Source: Zygaena filipendulae
Lineage: Eukaryota > Arthropoda > Insecta > Lepidoptera > Zygaenidae
Direction of reading: 5' to 3'
NCBI GenBank assembly: GCA_907165275.2
Contig: OU015677.1
Coordinates: 1,178,001 to 1,242,000 of the forward strand
DNA: 64,000 nt
In this document: positions 41,559-53,913 of the stretch, piece after piece
Position numbering within the stretch: position 1 is the stretch's first letter
How the letters are laid out: the number at the start of each line of letters is the position of its first letter
Program-made: the position numbers and the translations under genes
Notes under the pieces: model-generated
The model's database searches: none
What the model saw: the letters and a program-made list of their open reading frames with translations, nothing else
Told to the model about the DNA's origin: nothing

Positions 41559-41794
41559 GGACATAGATAAGCAATAGTGTGTTAACCCACACTGGAGAAA
41601 TTTTGAGTAAATTGTGTTTTAAAACTATAGCGCCATTTTTTGTCAACATTTTTTTATGTTCAACCTTTTTTTCGCTATTTAAACAATGTGACAAAGTAAA
41701 CACATAGTTAAAAAACTTTCTGTAACTCACAATAAAGGGTTTTGTATCAATAACTTAATTTTGTGGGTTAACACGTTATTGCTTATCGGCGTCC
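41559..41794 (+). mobile_element. MITE, GGACGCAGATAAGCAA family
   Basis: GGACATAGATAAGCAATAGT to TTGCTTATCGGCGTCC, 236 bp, flanked by ATAT on both sides. Confidence 0.9.
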
Positions 41795-42383
41795 ATATAT
41801 CTTATTACTTCTATGTATACAAGCATAGAGCAAAGAGTGCAAAGACCCATACGTTCGCATCCATTGTCCAAAGCATCATACTTAGTTCATGACGTAATTT
41901 ATTTACTGTGTAATACGTATTTCGCATATCTGGTTACCTACACAATGCAATAGCACAGATAATATTATAATACTGCAACAGTAATATGGTATTGTAAAAG
42001 TTGGTAGGTAGTTATTGTTCTGCCCCACCCACATTTCAAATAATAAACGAAGTAACCAAATCGTGATCGTTGGTTAACAATAACTAAATAGGTTTTGTTA
42101 ATTATCAAAATACTTTCAGAATTCCAGAATTTTCTTAGCATGGGGATGGTCAAATAGCTAGAAGCTAGAGTTAGAGAGCTGCACACCCAGGAACTTCAAA
42201 AGTAACTGAAATAATAATAAAAAAAATTATTAACATATATTGCAAGAAAGTTTTATATGCAATACAAAGTAATAACAATTTTTGTAACACAATCATACCT
42301 GTTAGCACATTGTAACAAATCAACATGTGTTAATAAGTGTTAACAGGTGTAACAGTGACGTAGCTCCAGTACATATTATATAT
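41795..42383. other. No gene; TGTTAAC-rich stretch
   Basis: 42285-42355 carries GTTAGCACA, TGTTAATAAGTGTTAACAGG and repeated TGTAACA words, resembling the end of another inverted-repeat element whose partner may be at 42740-42790 (TTAACAATGTTAACAC). Confidence 0.4.
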
Positions 42384-42618
42384 GGACATATATAAGCAAC
42401 AGTGTGTTAACCTACACTGGACAAATTTGGAGTAAATCGTGTTTTAAAATTATAGCGCCATTTTCTGTCAACATTTTTTATGTTTAATATTTAATTACGT
42501 ACTTAAACAATGTAATAAGGTAAACACATAATTAAAATACGTTCTCTAATTCTCAATAGATCGTTCTGAATAGGTAACTTAATTTTGTGGGTTAACATTT
42601 TTTTGCTTATCTGCGTCC
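42384..42618 (+). mobile_element. MITE, GGACGCAGATAAGCAA family
   Basis: GGACATATATAAGCAACAGT to TTTGCTTATCTGCGTCC, flanked by ATAT on both sides. Confidence 0.9.
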
Positions 42619-44605
42619 ATATATTAGTAGAAAATATGTGACATAGCGCTAACAAACATTAAGTTTAATCCGCTAACACATTTATATAAATAGCGGCTCT
42701 AGCTATGACGTAATAGAGTGTAATTCGACTCGACACCGCGCTCATGTGTAACATTTATTAACAATGTTAACACTTTTGTAGTTTGTTACAGTTATACTTT
42801 CATTGTAACTGTCATACTTTTGTACTCTTTTTATACTTTTACTGTCATACTTTTTTACTTTCATTAATTTCATAAGTGTTATGGGTTAATCTATTTATAA
42901 ACACATTGCAAAGTAATACAGATGTATTATTTAAACTTGAATACCTTAATAAATGTTAATGTGAGTAATGAGTAAATAGGTAAAGAAATGGAGATCCATT
43001 TCCGGTAATTATATTATTATGTAACATTTATTGAGGTATTGTAAACCCCTCGGGCACAGCCTTAAACATAGAGTCACCTGCTATGACTCTATCGAACATC
43101 TGTCCGGACATTAGACTGTGGTATGGATACCGTATTATTTACATAGCTCATTAATTACTGAAAACGAGGAACGCATGATATTATACGAAATAATATGAGA
43201 GTGCTTAAATTTTAATGAATGCATTGTTATAATTGGACGCTTTAATAAAAATAATAGTTTAAAAAAAACACTTAATTACCTACAGAACCTTGATAAAAAT
43301 ATAGACGCGCCGAAAACACTTCCCGCCTCCTCGCCACAGACAATGTTAGCAGATTTACTACTTTTTTTTTTAACAATTCGAAATCCGGCAACGGTTTTAT
43401 CTAATTATAAGTCATACAGCCAGCGCGCGGAACTAAGAAAATGGCGCCAGATGAAATCGAATTAGTACCTAACATATTATGAAAACATTGTATAATTCCA
43501 ACCAGTTCTATGTTGAAACTGAACAGAAATTATTAAATCAATCCGCGGAGACATGGAATGAAGATTTTGATCTCTACATTCTGTCCGTGTCATCATGATT
43601 ATCCTTTGAATTGGTCACTCGCCATTCGCTAATTCTCATATCAGTTGCGCCTCAGTGATTGTGAGTTTTAGACGTGGTTTTGGCGGATCTGAATTTTTTT
43701 TTTTTTTTTTTTAATTCTATTTATTTAATACCAGTGTTCGAAGGATGGTGTGCTATTATTTCAGGTAAAATACATGTTTTGTAATATTATCGCTTTCTAT
43801 AATTTTTTTCTAGATTGCTTAACTCAAATGTTTTTAGAGTAAACAAGATTTAATTTATCAACATATTTGGCGAGAATATATACCTAATAATAAATATATA
43901 CAATAATATACTCGTATAATATACTCGATATAAAACCTACTCGTACCTTGTCAGCTGTCACTTGAATGCAAGGGCTGTTCGATAGTACCTTTAACGTTTG
44001 TAACCGATTTTTTTTTCTTAAATAATTTCAAACGGAAAACAAGTTTAGGCATTTGTTTGACACACTGGTTTTGTAGATCTGACTACAACATTAATGTTTT
44101 AGCAGATGTGAACAGAATTAATAATTAATTTTATGACCGAAGTGACTGTCCTGGTTAGTACTGGAGTACTGAGTACCTACTACTCACATACTAGAATGTG
44201 CCAATTTATATTCTAAAAATAGTCGCAAATGTACGATTATCGAGGCTTAAAGTTTGCACTGAGACACTTATACAGTACACTTAAGAATAAAGTAAGTGTA
44301 GTGAAAACTTCATTAAAAATGTTGTTTATAATTAAGCACAAAAGCATTCGATAGATATGTGCTTGTAACTGCGTGAAAATGCCTTTGGTGACACGCACGT
44401 AACACCACCACAGATAAGTGTACTACAGTGTACGTATACTACCTAAGTGTTATATTCTCGGCCTTTTTAGTCCGACTTGAAATTGCTTCACACTGCTCGA
44501 GCCTTCTGACGTCCTATGCCTTTTTATTTTATGAATTAAGGTTACTTTTTGTCGGTCCGTAAGAAGATGCAACACTCAAAATTAATCTTAGCCCGTAGCA
44601 CGGAT
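42619..44605. other. No gene seen
   Basis: 42780-42870 has a diverged tandem of CTGTCATACTTTT words. 43689-43713 is poly(T). No splice-supported exon or repeat terminus was recognised over nearly 2 kb. Confidence 0.45.
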
Positions 44606-44844
44606 GGACGCAGATAAGCAATAACATGTTAACCCACAAAATTAAGTTATTGATTCAGAACGATTTATTGAGAGTTAGGGAACGTTTTTTAATTATGTGT
44701 TTACCTTACTACATTGCTTAAATGTGTAACTAAATATTGAACATAAAAAATGTTGACACAAAATAGCGCTCCTACTACACTTAAAACACGATTTACTCAA
44801 AATTTCTCCAGTGTGGGTTAACACACTATTGCTTATCTATGTCC
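44606..44844 (-). mobile_element. MITE, GGACGCAGATAAGCAA family
   Basis: GGACGCAGATAAGCAATAAC to TTGCTTATCTATGTCC, flanked by GGAT and AGAT (one mismatch in the 4-bp duplication). Confidence 0.9.
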
Positions 44845-45194
44845 AGATAATATTATACTATCCCGTAGCCACTGCTTCTCGACTCATGAAATTCTTCTAT
44901 TACGATGGAGCAATTAATTTATCACACGAGGTTGGTACCTACCTAACTGCTATGAATAAAGTCACTTAATTGATTCTTCAAAATTTTATCTTTTTAAATC
45001 TTCAAGAAAAGAAGGAAAATCATCAATTTTTTTGTTTATTTGGGCGCTTTATTTATTGTGTACGCGACTGTGAGCCGATATCAAATTTTCACTTTGGTAG
45101 GTATTCATCGTCAAAGTGACGCCACTCGTTAAAAAAATCATGTTTTGCCAAAATATTTTGTATAAAAAGATCCTTTGACTAATTTATTTAAAAG
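44845..45194. other. No gene seen
   Basis: AT-rich without recognisable features. Confidence 0.4.
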
Positions 45195-45385
45195 AAAAAA
45201 TATTTGATTTTTGGTGTTTGATTGTTTGCATTGGAATAAACTCAAAAAATACTTAACCGATTTTAAAAATTCTTTCACATATACGAAGCTACAGTGTTAC
45301 TGAGTGACATAGGGTACTTTTTATCCCGGAAACTCCGCGGGAACTCCGAAATTAACGCGAGTGAAACCGTGGGGGATCAACTGGT
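45195..45385 (+). mobile_element. Helitron-like element, ACTGAGTGACATAGGG subfamily
   Basis: ACTTAACCGATTTTAAAAAT, ACTGAGTGACATAGGGTACT, ends AACTGGTAG (CTAG disrupted). Confidence 0.7.
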
Positions 45386-45436
45386 AGGTAATATTAATCA
45401 TCATGCAGTTATTTTCTGTTTTTTTTTTTGTAGAGA

Positions 45437-45633
45437 TCTCTAGTAATATTATAAATGTGAAAGTAACTCTTTCTGTCTGTCTGTTACGCTTTCACGCCTT
45501 AACGGCAACCGATCGTCATGAAATTTTGCATAAACTTTGTCAGGAGTACAGAGAAGGACATAGGGTACCTTTGTCTCGGAGTTCCCGCGCAAACTCTGAA
45601 ATTAACGCGGGTGAAACCGCGTGGAACAGCTAG
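45437..45633 (+). mobile_element. Complete Helitron-like element
   Basis: TCTCTAGTAATATTATAAAT after A to GGAACAGCTAG before T; hairpin intact. Confidence 0.85.
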
Positions 45634-46052
45634 TAGACAATATATATTCAAGAGCAAAAACTTTACAGCACATTTTCACTATAATTCATATACAATTATT
45701 TATTAATAAAGCAATATTGTTTTATTTTAATAATGTTTCATTGTTTTATATCATATATAATAAGAATATACATTTTGTACAGACAAAGCGAGTTTAAACT
45801 TGTAGAATAACGCAAAATATGCTACACTTTTGTCGCAGAGTCGGTTAAAAATATATTTTATCGCTAAAAATTCACACGGAAAGACAACAGTCGTTTGGAG
45901 GTTACAAAACGAGTCTCGGAGGCACGGATCCGCATTCCTCTGACCCGCCTAGGATCGCATGCATGGCGTCAATGATAATACAATAGCTACGATAAATAAA
46001 GGCAATAATATTAGACAAACTTAACCGTAATATCTATAGACTTATATATTAA

Positions 46053-46232
46053 TCCATTACTAATATTATTATGAACGTGAAAGTTTGTATGGATGTATGT
46101 CACTCGCTCATGCAAAAACTACTTTACAATAATGTAGCTTAGACATCAGAATAACACATAATGCTATATTGTTTTGCGAAATTCCCGCGGGAACTCCGAA
46201 ATTACCGTGGGTAAAACCGCGGGGAACTATGC
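46053..46232 (+). mobile_element. Helitron-like element
   Basis: TCCATTACTAATATTATTAT to GTAAAACCGCGGGGAACTAT; the 3' CTAG is lost at the junction with the next fragment. Confidence 0.75.
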
Positions 46233-46234
46233 TA

Positions 46235-46468
46235 TGCTAAATATGAAAGTTTGGATGGATTTGTTACTCAATCACGCCAGGACGGCTGAACGGGATTGCA
46301 TGGAATTTGTCACAGAGGTAGATTATAGTCTGGAATATGACAAAATAAATAGATAGATAGCTGTTCCCTGCGGTTTCACTCGTGTTAATTTCAGAGTTCC
46401 TTGTGTAAGGCTACTTTTTATCCCGGAATATCCGCGGGAACTCCGAAATTACCGCGGGGCACAGCTAG
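46235..46468. mobile_element. Mosaic of three Helitron-like fragments
   Basis: A plus-strand 5' part (46243 to about 46330, CGGCTGAACGGGATTGCATG), then a reversed 3' part (46360 to about 46405, TAGCTGTTCCCTGCGGTTTC), then a plus-strand 3' end finishing GCACAGCTAG at 46468. Confidence 0.65.
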
Positions 46469-46877
46469 TAATATAAAACAATAAAACAATATTAAAATAA
46501 AACAATATTGAGTATTAAGTAAAGATATTTAGTATGTAAAAACATATTTGTAGAGCCTTCATTATAGTCAGTTTTAGCATTTTGACTACGATGCATGGTA
46601 TATTCGTTGTGTGTCTGTATAAACTAGTTTGTAGGTATTGGTTTTCTCCAAAACAGGTTCACTGAGTTTTATTAATTACGCGGTAAGTAGGTATATGTCT
46701 TACCTTATCATGTTTACAATCTAAATGGGTTAGAAGGGGAGAAAACTGGAAACTAGAAATATTATACTAATAGCTTTGTATCTTTATTATGTCAATTTAC
46801 ATCAAAAGTTTGTATGCGTTCAATGAAAAAAGGCAAGCCTAGATATCAATTTTCATGACCCTTAACTACAAAATTAT
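46469..46877. other. No gene seen
   Basis: AT-rich, with AAAACAATATT direct repeats at 46484-46510. Confidence 0.4.
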
Positions 46878-47117
46878 CCGCCGCACTCAGAGTCGACTTT
46901 AATGATTACTTATAGTTAAGTATAGATTTTTAAAATAAAACTGCCGCAATCAGACAAGTTTAATAAATTAATGTTAGTTGGCATTCAAATAATTAAGTTA
47001 TATCTCATTAAATGCCAATGAACATTAATTTACTGAACGTCTCTGATTGCGGCAGTTTTGTTTTAAAAATCTATACTTAACTAAGTAATCATTAAAGTCG
47101 ACTCTGAGTGCGGCCGT
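46878..47117. mobile_element. Palindromic MITE, CCGCCGCACTC family
   Basis: Full copy, flanked by TTAT on the left and TTAG on the right (TA shared). Confidence 0.9.
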
Positions 47118-47269
47118 TAGTAACGGTTTATATTATATCCATAACAAATTAGATACACCCAGCTTTTCATCTCCTTAGTGGTTAAATTTGAATAAGTGTT
47201 CAAATTAATCTTGAATTCTTTCGTGATTATTTATTTGAACGTGGGCTGCATGACGACTAAATTTTAATT

Positions 47270-47536
47270 TTTAGTCCGTATTGTAGATCAATAAAAAATA
47301 TTGTCCATGTATTTTTCCTTTTTTACCTGATAAAAAAATAACTACGCTACATTGAGTTGAAATTCCGTGTGATGTTACACCTAGGTACACTTCATACTTA
47401 GTTATGACGTCGCGACCTACTACTACTACGTCCCACTCCTAAACTTTAGTGCGTTTTATCTAAGTATTTTATCAATAATACAAAAAAGCAAAAAATACGT
47501 GTCTATTATTTTTCTACTATCAAACTGACAAACTAA
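47270..47536 (-). mobile_element. TAGTCCGT MITE
   Basis: TTAGTCCGTATTGTAGATCA at the left and CAAACTGACAAACTAAATAG at the right. Interior GACGTCGCGACC, TAAACTTTAGTGCGTTTTAT in reverse relative to 60828. Confidence 0.75.
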
Positions 47537-48329
47537 ATAGAATTTGGATTTTTATACCTTATCATCATGCCCACTTCGGGTTTATAGAACTAGCGGTTTG
47601 GGATGTAGGCCTATAAGTGAATTGATAAATTACTATAATTTCTAGGTACATAATATAGATTAATCAGAAAAAGAAGTCAGTACTAAATAATATTTTAATG
47701 ATAGTTTTTAATTAACTGGACCGTACCTATGTAATGTATACGTTACTTTAGAAATGTCCTTACAAGGAATGTTGCCCGGTGATCTAGTCCCTGCCAACAG
47801 TTCCAGATAGCAGGCGCGAACTTATGCATGTATTTTGAAATTAAACAAAACACATTATTATAACCAAGCAACAAAACTAAACGCGCATAGAATGGAAAAA
47901 CACTAAAAATCCTTGAGTCTGTATCCGAGCTGACGATTCAGCTCGCGGCACCAATCCGCGAGAGCCCCCGCTCCCCGCGGCGTCTAATGACAGACCAGTC
48001 TTAAAGGGCACCGGCGTTGCCAGCCAGAGGTCAAGTTATACAGGTTATTAATGTTAAAATTATATGTAAATTCGTCAATTTATAAGCGAAGACACGAGCT
48101 CTGTAGTTTTATAAAAATGTGTTGCTTCTGAATCTATAACCTTTACGTAAGGAGATTTGAATTTTTTTTAAGTATTTGCCGCTCACATTTCGACCTTGCC
48201 GATGTACCTGTGTATTTGCCAATATCATCTCGATCTATCACAATATTAATTCTGTACACATCGAAGATATAGATCACAACAGATTAGGCGCGAGTTCGTG
48301 GAAATCGTATCAAATTGAATCACAATATC
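47537..48329. other. No gene confirmed
   Basis: 47930-48010 is GC-rich with GAGCTGACGATTCAGCTC (hairpin) and CACCAATCCGCGAGAGCCCC, a possible promoter or repeat edge. Confidence 0.35.
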
Positions 48330-48517
48330 GTTGTCCACGGTATTACCCACGGGAATTTTGGAGTTTCCGCGGGAATTCCGGGATAAAAAGTACCCTATGT
48401 CCTTCTTTGTATACGTGACAACGTGCATGCAAAATTTCATGATGATTGGTTGAGCCGTTAAAGCGTGAAAGCGTAACAAACAAACTCACTTTCGCAATTA
48501 TAATATATTAGTTAGGA
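48330..48517 (-). mobile_element. Helitron-like element
   Basis: TTGTCCACGGTATTACCCAC to TTATAATATATTAGTTAGGA; ends two bases before the next copy's CTAG. Confidence 0.75.
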
Positions 48518-48519
48518 TA

Positions 48520-48722
48520 CTAGCTGTCCCCTGCGGTTTCACCCGCGGTAATTCCGAAGTTCCTGCGGGAATTCCAGGATAAACTACACGTATAAACCTC
48601 CCTCTTGAGTCACTCTATCTATTAAAAATAACCGCATCAAAATCCGTTGCGCAGTTTTAAAGATCTAAGCATACATAGGGACAGACAGACAGCGGAAAAC
48701 GACTTTGTTTTACACTATGTAG
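48520..48722 (-). mobile_element. Helitron-like element, CTGTCTGTCC subfamily, head-to-tail
   Basis: CTAGCTGTCCCCTGCGG to GACAGACAGACAGCGG and AACGACTTTGTTTTACA; same direction as 48330-48517. Confidence 0.8.
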
Positions 48723-49711
48723 TGATAGTGAAATCAATACTTCAGTGGTTACACAACCTTTGATCGCTGTGTGATACTGAAACGTTGTTGTTCACTATGG
48801 GTTTTTTATGAAGGTTCAAAGACCAAAGTTGCTCGAAGTTATTCAAGTAGCAATGGAGGCTCGCTCGAAGTTTACTCGCAAGAGTTTAGAAACTTAGTTC
48901 TTGATATGCAGTCAAAAGTATTTTCTTAGCGAAATATTGCTATAGATAGCAATATTTTTTTTTGTACATATTTATGCATATAAAAATAAGAGATATTTTG
49001 TATCAAAATTATACTTACTTTTCATTATATTTTTGCGTTCATAATATAGGCTGTTGCTCCTTTGCGACTTCAAAACTGGACAACAAAGTCAGTTTTACAT
49101 CCAAGTACCTATACTAATTTTATTAATATTGTTAGAACGCGTTGAACTCTTTCACTAGAGAAAGGGAAATATGGGTTATCTAATTTAAATAAGGGTTTTT
49201 TTTCTAACATCGGTAATTATAATTAGTTTAAAGGTTGAGATAAGGAAAAACGAAGTTAACAAAGTAAAATTTATTTGCCAAAAAAAAAAAATTAACTACA
49301 AAAGAAATCTGAAGATTGCCTTGCCTTCTCATTAATAAAAAACTAATGACATAAAATTATTTAATTAATGACTGATGTATATAGCTTAGATATAGCCTGT
49401 TGGGTTTAAAGTCTTGAGGAAAAAAGGATTCATAAATTTAATGGAAAAATATGTATTGAACGTAAAAATATTGAAAGCTTAATAAAAAGAACATCATTGT
49501 ATAAATGTCATTTAGTTTAAAAAATGGAATATAAATGTTCAAGGATTTATTGCGAATCATCGCAAACATAGCCTAATAAGTGTTTTCAATATTTCCACTG
49601 CTTGGGCACCTTAACGGTATGATCTGGGAGATTGGTACACATATTATAATATATGGTGTAAATTTCCTGCGTCTAATATCAGGAATCCCTTATTTTATGG
49701 AAATAAAAACG
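48723..49711. other. No gene seen
   Basis: AT-rich unique sequence; CTCGCTCGAAGTTTACTCGC near 48858 is the only GC-richer patch. Confidence 0.45.
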
Positions 49712-49790
49712 CATTGACTCGATTGGCACAGTAGGTCACTATGCGTACCCGCAAATCAAGAGGTTCCCGGTTGGATTCCAGTCTGGGTAT
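49712..49790 (+). mobile_element. tRNA-derived SINE fragment
   Basis: GACTCGATTGGCACAGTAGG (A-box-like) and AAGAGGTTCCCGGTTGGATT CCAGTC (B box with a substitution), plus strand. Confidence 0.6.
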
Positions 49791-49832
49791 GTTTAGATAT
49801 CTATTATTAACTTTGATGTAATAATATGTAGT

Positions 49833-49925
49833 TTAAACCACGTTTGCTTGGTTTCCACGACACAAGCTTATAGCTTACTGTGGGATCAAGTAGATCTGTG
49901 TATTGTGAAGTGGGTTGTTATTATT
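49833..49925 (-). repeat. GTCGTGGAAACC family repeat
   Basis: ACCACGTTTGCTTGGTTTCC, ACGACACAAGCTTATAGC and GATCAAGTAGATCTGTGTAT. Confidence 0.65.
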
Positions 49926-52149
49926 TATGACAAACACTACCATATTCAAAGACATTAAGGAACTTTATCACATATGCACATACATAATACCTTATTATAT
50001 GTTATTTATTAGTAATTACTAATTAAGTAAAGTATAATAATAAAATCAATTAGTTTTTTATTGACATGAACATACTATTTCTGTAAACAATTTGGCTACA
50101 TATTATTATAATTTGTCAGCAAAAAGTTTATTCTAAAACTATTAGAGACTGCCACTATTTGGTGTTTTTCAATTAGGTATCTAGAGTTTTTGCTGTAAAG
50201 TCTAAGTGCTTTAACATGTATATGCATCTCAAATATCCGTTGAGAATTCGAAGGATTTATGACTTACTTTTGAAAGGTCTTTATTTAACAAATAATATAA
50301 TTTACAGCACATACCTGACACAGTCAAGGAAATAGCCTGTCAATATAAATTTTACAATGCAACACAGGCGAAATGCCTCTTTAGGCATTTATAACACTAA
50401 CAAAATTTGTAATTAACACGGTTATTAAACTAGAAGAAATATAGTTTCGTATTACTTAGATCGTTGCACATTTATAGCTTTGTATATGTTTGTATATTTG
50501 ATTTTTAATATAATCAATGAGATTTATAAATATATTCAATGAGAAGGATTTATTGCTTTGAGATAAATTGTTGGTCTGATTTTATTCCGGAAATTTAGGA
50601 TTACATTGTATGTATAATATTTATAATGGGACATTGTCGTACAGCGCCACCTGGTATAGAGTTAAACAAAGCTTGTGCAGTAGATACCAGACAGCTGATA
50701 TAATACTTGGAAAACTTTATGACCTCAGCACAACGTATTTAGCGAGAGCCGCAAGCTTCGTCGCTTCGGTTCTGTCATTTAAGTTTAAAGTTGAAAGCTA
50801 TTTCTTCGTGTCTTACGGACTACGTACTGTTGTGCTGAGTTTAATAATTTTTTCATCATTATTTTTCTCAATTTTCAGTATCTATAAACGGCCCAGTGTT
50901 TCGAATAATTGTTATTTAGTTATATAAGTTATTATTTATCAGATAAAACTTACAAATAGTGATAATATTATAGCAAAGATTGTTTATTACAGTGCGAACC
51001 TTTGTAGTCTTCGCTTAGCACTCATAAAAATTTTACATCATAAAACGCAATTAAAAAAAAAATTAAGAACAATTATATAATATTCTAATATTATGTTTAG
51101 CTTTAAGGCTTAATATGTAACCCGGACTTCTCGCCGAGACAGGATGTGGACCTAGCCTCTCCTTGGCTTTGTCTGTGTGTTCAGAACGTTTCAGACATAG
51201 CCTGATAGAGGTTACGTTTAGTCCTATTTCACGACTCTGCTGAAAACTATGAAAAATTATGAAGAGAAGAAATCTTATCTGGAGAAATAAGCTTCGAAAT
51301 AATCAAGAGGCCAAGAATAAGATAGGGGCCAAGAAGTCGAATTTATAGAATTACCTATACCTATTATTTTACTTCTAAGACATAGACATAATAATCTTTA
51401 TTTGGCATTTTCCATACATGTATAATAATTTCAATAGATGAAAAATTTATGTATCTATGCTAAATGCTATAAAGACGTGGTGGATCGGCACTGGATGGTC
51501 TTCCAACTATTCATATCAAATTTAGTGTTATGATATTGCAGATTAACCATGTGGTATGTATTCCTTGAATTCCTATTTACACCAACTTATAGAGGTTGAA
51601 TTTCCAAAAACCCTTTCTCAGTGCTTTTTCACAAGATTTCCTCATATTATGTAGGCGACATTAAAGTGGAAGTCTTGTGATATAGGTAATTCCAGTTCCT
51701 TCTCCCTTTATTTATTCTCTTCATTTATTTATTTATATATCGGGCAGGCAGTTGACGCAACTGATAGATGCAGCTACATGTATCCAGTTGATCCATTAAT
51801 TTATCTTTTGTTTTAAATATTTATCCAATTTGTTTTTGTGGTATCTTTGTGGGAAATCTATGTGATCACTGTAAAGAAACACTAACAAACTGAAAAACAA
51901 TACTTTAATCACTTTAATAATTGTTATAATATAATAATGTAGTGTTCCTATAAAAATCAATGATCTCAACAAGACTCTCGAAATCCCATTACCCTTTTTT
52001 GTTTCATTATAAACGTCCTATTGTCAATTTTCAAATTTAGAAATATATATAAAAATAAAAATAACCAAAAAGGAGTTCTCAAATCTAATAATCTTTAAAA
52101 TGTTCACAGAAAACCAAGTACAGTTTGAAATCGACATCGGAATCTTCAC
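49926..52149. other. No gene confirmed; one LINE tail
   Basis: A 105-codon frame at 50610-50927 is AT-driven and lacks support. 51727-51800 (ATTTATATATCGGGCAGGCA, GTTGACGCAACTGATAG) is the reversed 3' UTR of the LINE at 31268. The rest is AT-rich. Confidence 0.45.
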
Positions 52150-52290
52150 AGTTTCAACGTTGACACGGCGAGAGGCGACCGTCGCCCGCGCAGCTGACGT
52201 CACCACTCGACGCCCTTGGTGCGACTAGACTAGGCGTGTTACAGTCACTTCGCAGTCATTGGACAATGTTGCACATGGCCGGGTGGATGT
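52150..52290. promoter_or_regulatory. GC-rich block with CRE, possible promoter
   Basis: GCGAGAGGCGACCGTCGCCC, GCAGCTGACGTCACCACTCG (CRE core TGACGTCA) and GTCATTGGAC (reverse CCAAT). No exon is attached on either strand. Confidence 0.3.
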
Positions 52291-52319
52291 GTTAAATATA
52301 ACACGTCATATAACACACC

Positions 52320-52530
52320 AGATGTCCCCCGTGGTTCCACTCGCGGTAATTTCGGAGTTCCCGCAGTCATTCCAGGATAAACTATACGTGTAAACGTTCC
52401 TCTGGAATCACTCTGTCTTTTGGTAAAAACTACTAATGAGAATCCGTTCGCTAAGCTTTTGAGTTTATCGCAAACATACAGACAGACACACGCGGTGGAG
52501 GACTTTGTTTTGTAATATGTAGGTATGATG
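52320..52530 (-). mobile_element. Helitron-like element, CTGTCTG subfamily
   Basis: GTCCCCCGTGGTTCCACTCG to ACAGACAGACACACGCGGTG; the terminal CTAG is mutated. Confidence 0.7.
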
Positions 52531-52611
52531 ATGCATGCATTATAGTATTTTAGGTGATTAAAAACGATACAAAAATAATTCTGAATTTCGAAAATATATA
52601 TACTTATGAGG

Positions 52612-52795
52612 TGTTTCCCGCAGAAATTCCAAAATCAAAAGTACAATTATGTCCTTTTCTGTACCCCTGACAATGTGTAATCAAAACTTCATGATGATCA
52701 GTAGGCAAGTTCAGGCGTGAAAGCGTAACAAACAAACAAACATAATTATAAACTCACTTTCGCATTTATGATACTAGTTAGGATGTTTGTTTTAT
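52612..52795 (-). mobile_element. Helitron-like element, 3' truncated
   Basis: GTTTCCCGCAGAAATTCCAA, CTTTTCTGTACCCCTGACAA, to CGCATTTATGATACTAGTTA; the hairpin is missing. Confidence 0.7.
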
Positions 52796-53399
52796 GTTTT
52801 GGTATGTTTTATTATAAAATATGAGATGAGGTGGTTTCGAGTCCACTTTTTAAAACGACTTTATTAAGGTTTATGGTATTGTGTACCTGGATAAAAAATA
52901 AAATTTTATGGTTTTTATTTGATGATTCAAAGACTAAAAATGCATCTTCAACTTGTCTGTCTAATTATAAAGTTTACCTACATTAGGTATTCCTTAGATT
53001 CTTAATGTTATTTACTTCTTTACCTCTAGAAATATTACCTACTCGATTTAAAATTTTACCGATTAATACAAATTGGTCACAACATTCGATTATTTATTCA
53101 AATGTATAATAAACATACACGGAACCTGTTCACCCTGATTGTACGTATATATACACAATATTATGGACATTATAAGTAATTAATATATATCTATATTGTA
53201 ACTTTAAACTGACAGCGTGCTGCTGAAGAGTTTGTTGCGGAGCTTCTTCTCTTCAGCCGTAGCACTAGGAAGCTGTGAAGGGTGGATATTTTTTGGGTGC
53301 TGTCATAATAACTGTAATTATATTGACGTCAAAAAGAGCCACATTATGGGCCAAATTTGAATAAACGATTTGACTTTGACTTAAGACTTTGATAATTCA
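52796..53399. other. No gene seen
   Basis: AT-rich. 53215-53280 has GCTGAAGAGTTTGTTGCGGA, a slightly GC-richer patch of unknown origin. Confidence 0.4.
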
Positions 53400-53419
53400 T
53401 AAAATACATATCTTTACCT

Positions 53420-53595
53420 ATCTATATATAGGTTTAAAATAAATTGCCGGGTGTAAGCCGGGTCTAGCACAAACTCGAAAATGGCTCGCCCGATTTGTTC
53501 TTGTAATTGTCTGGACATAGGTCTGTTTTAGAGAAAATTAGGAGTTCCTGCGGGGATTGTGAAATCACGTGGGTAAAACAACATAATTGATCCAC
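53420..53595 (+). mobile_element. Decayed Helitron-like element, long subfamily
   Basis: GGAGTTCCTGCGGGGATTGT and ATCACGTGGGTAAAAC; ends not recognisable. Confidence 0.5.
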
Positions 53596-53596
53596 T

Positions 53597-53645
53597 AACC
53601 TGTAAGTTCGTATCGTGGAAATCTAGCAAACGTGGTATGTGTGTT
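53597..53645 (+). repeat. GTCGTGGAAACC family fragment
   Basis: TATCGTGGAAATCTAGCAAA CGTGGTATGTG. Confidence 0.5.
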
Positions 53646-53678
53646 CTTTCCTTACTTTGAATTTAAATTTGAATCCTT

Positions 53679-53871
53679 TCCTTACTATTACAAATGTGAA
53701 TGTAAGTTTGTTTGTTTGTTTCTTTGTTACGCTCTCACGCCTTAACGGCTCCAGTGATCATCAAGAAATTTTGCATACATGTTGTCAGAAAAGGAAATAG
53801 GGTACTTTTTATCCTGGAATTCCCGCGAGATCTCCGAAATTAACGAGGTGAAAACCGCGGGGTACATCTAG
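53679..53871 (+). mobile_element. Complete Helitron-like element
   Basis: TCCTTACTATTACAAATGTG to GTACATCTAG before T, 193 bp. Confidence 0.85.
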
Positions 53872-53913
53872 TAAATACATATTTATTATATTCTGCATAT
53901 AAATATTATATAA

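Noticed and set aside
50610..50927. 105-codon plus-strand frame
   Set aside because: AT-driven hydrophobic composition, no splice or family support.
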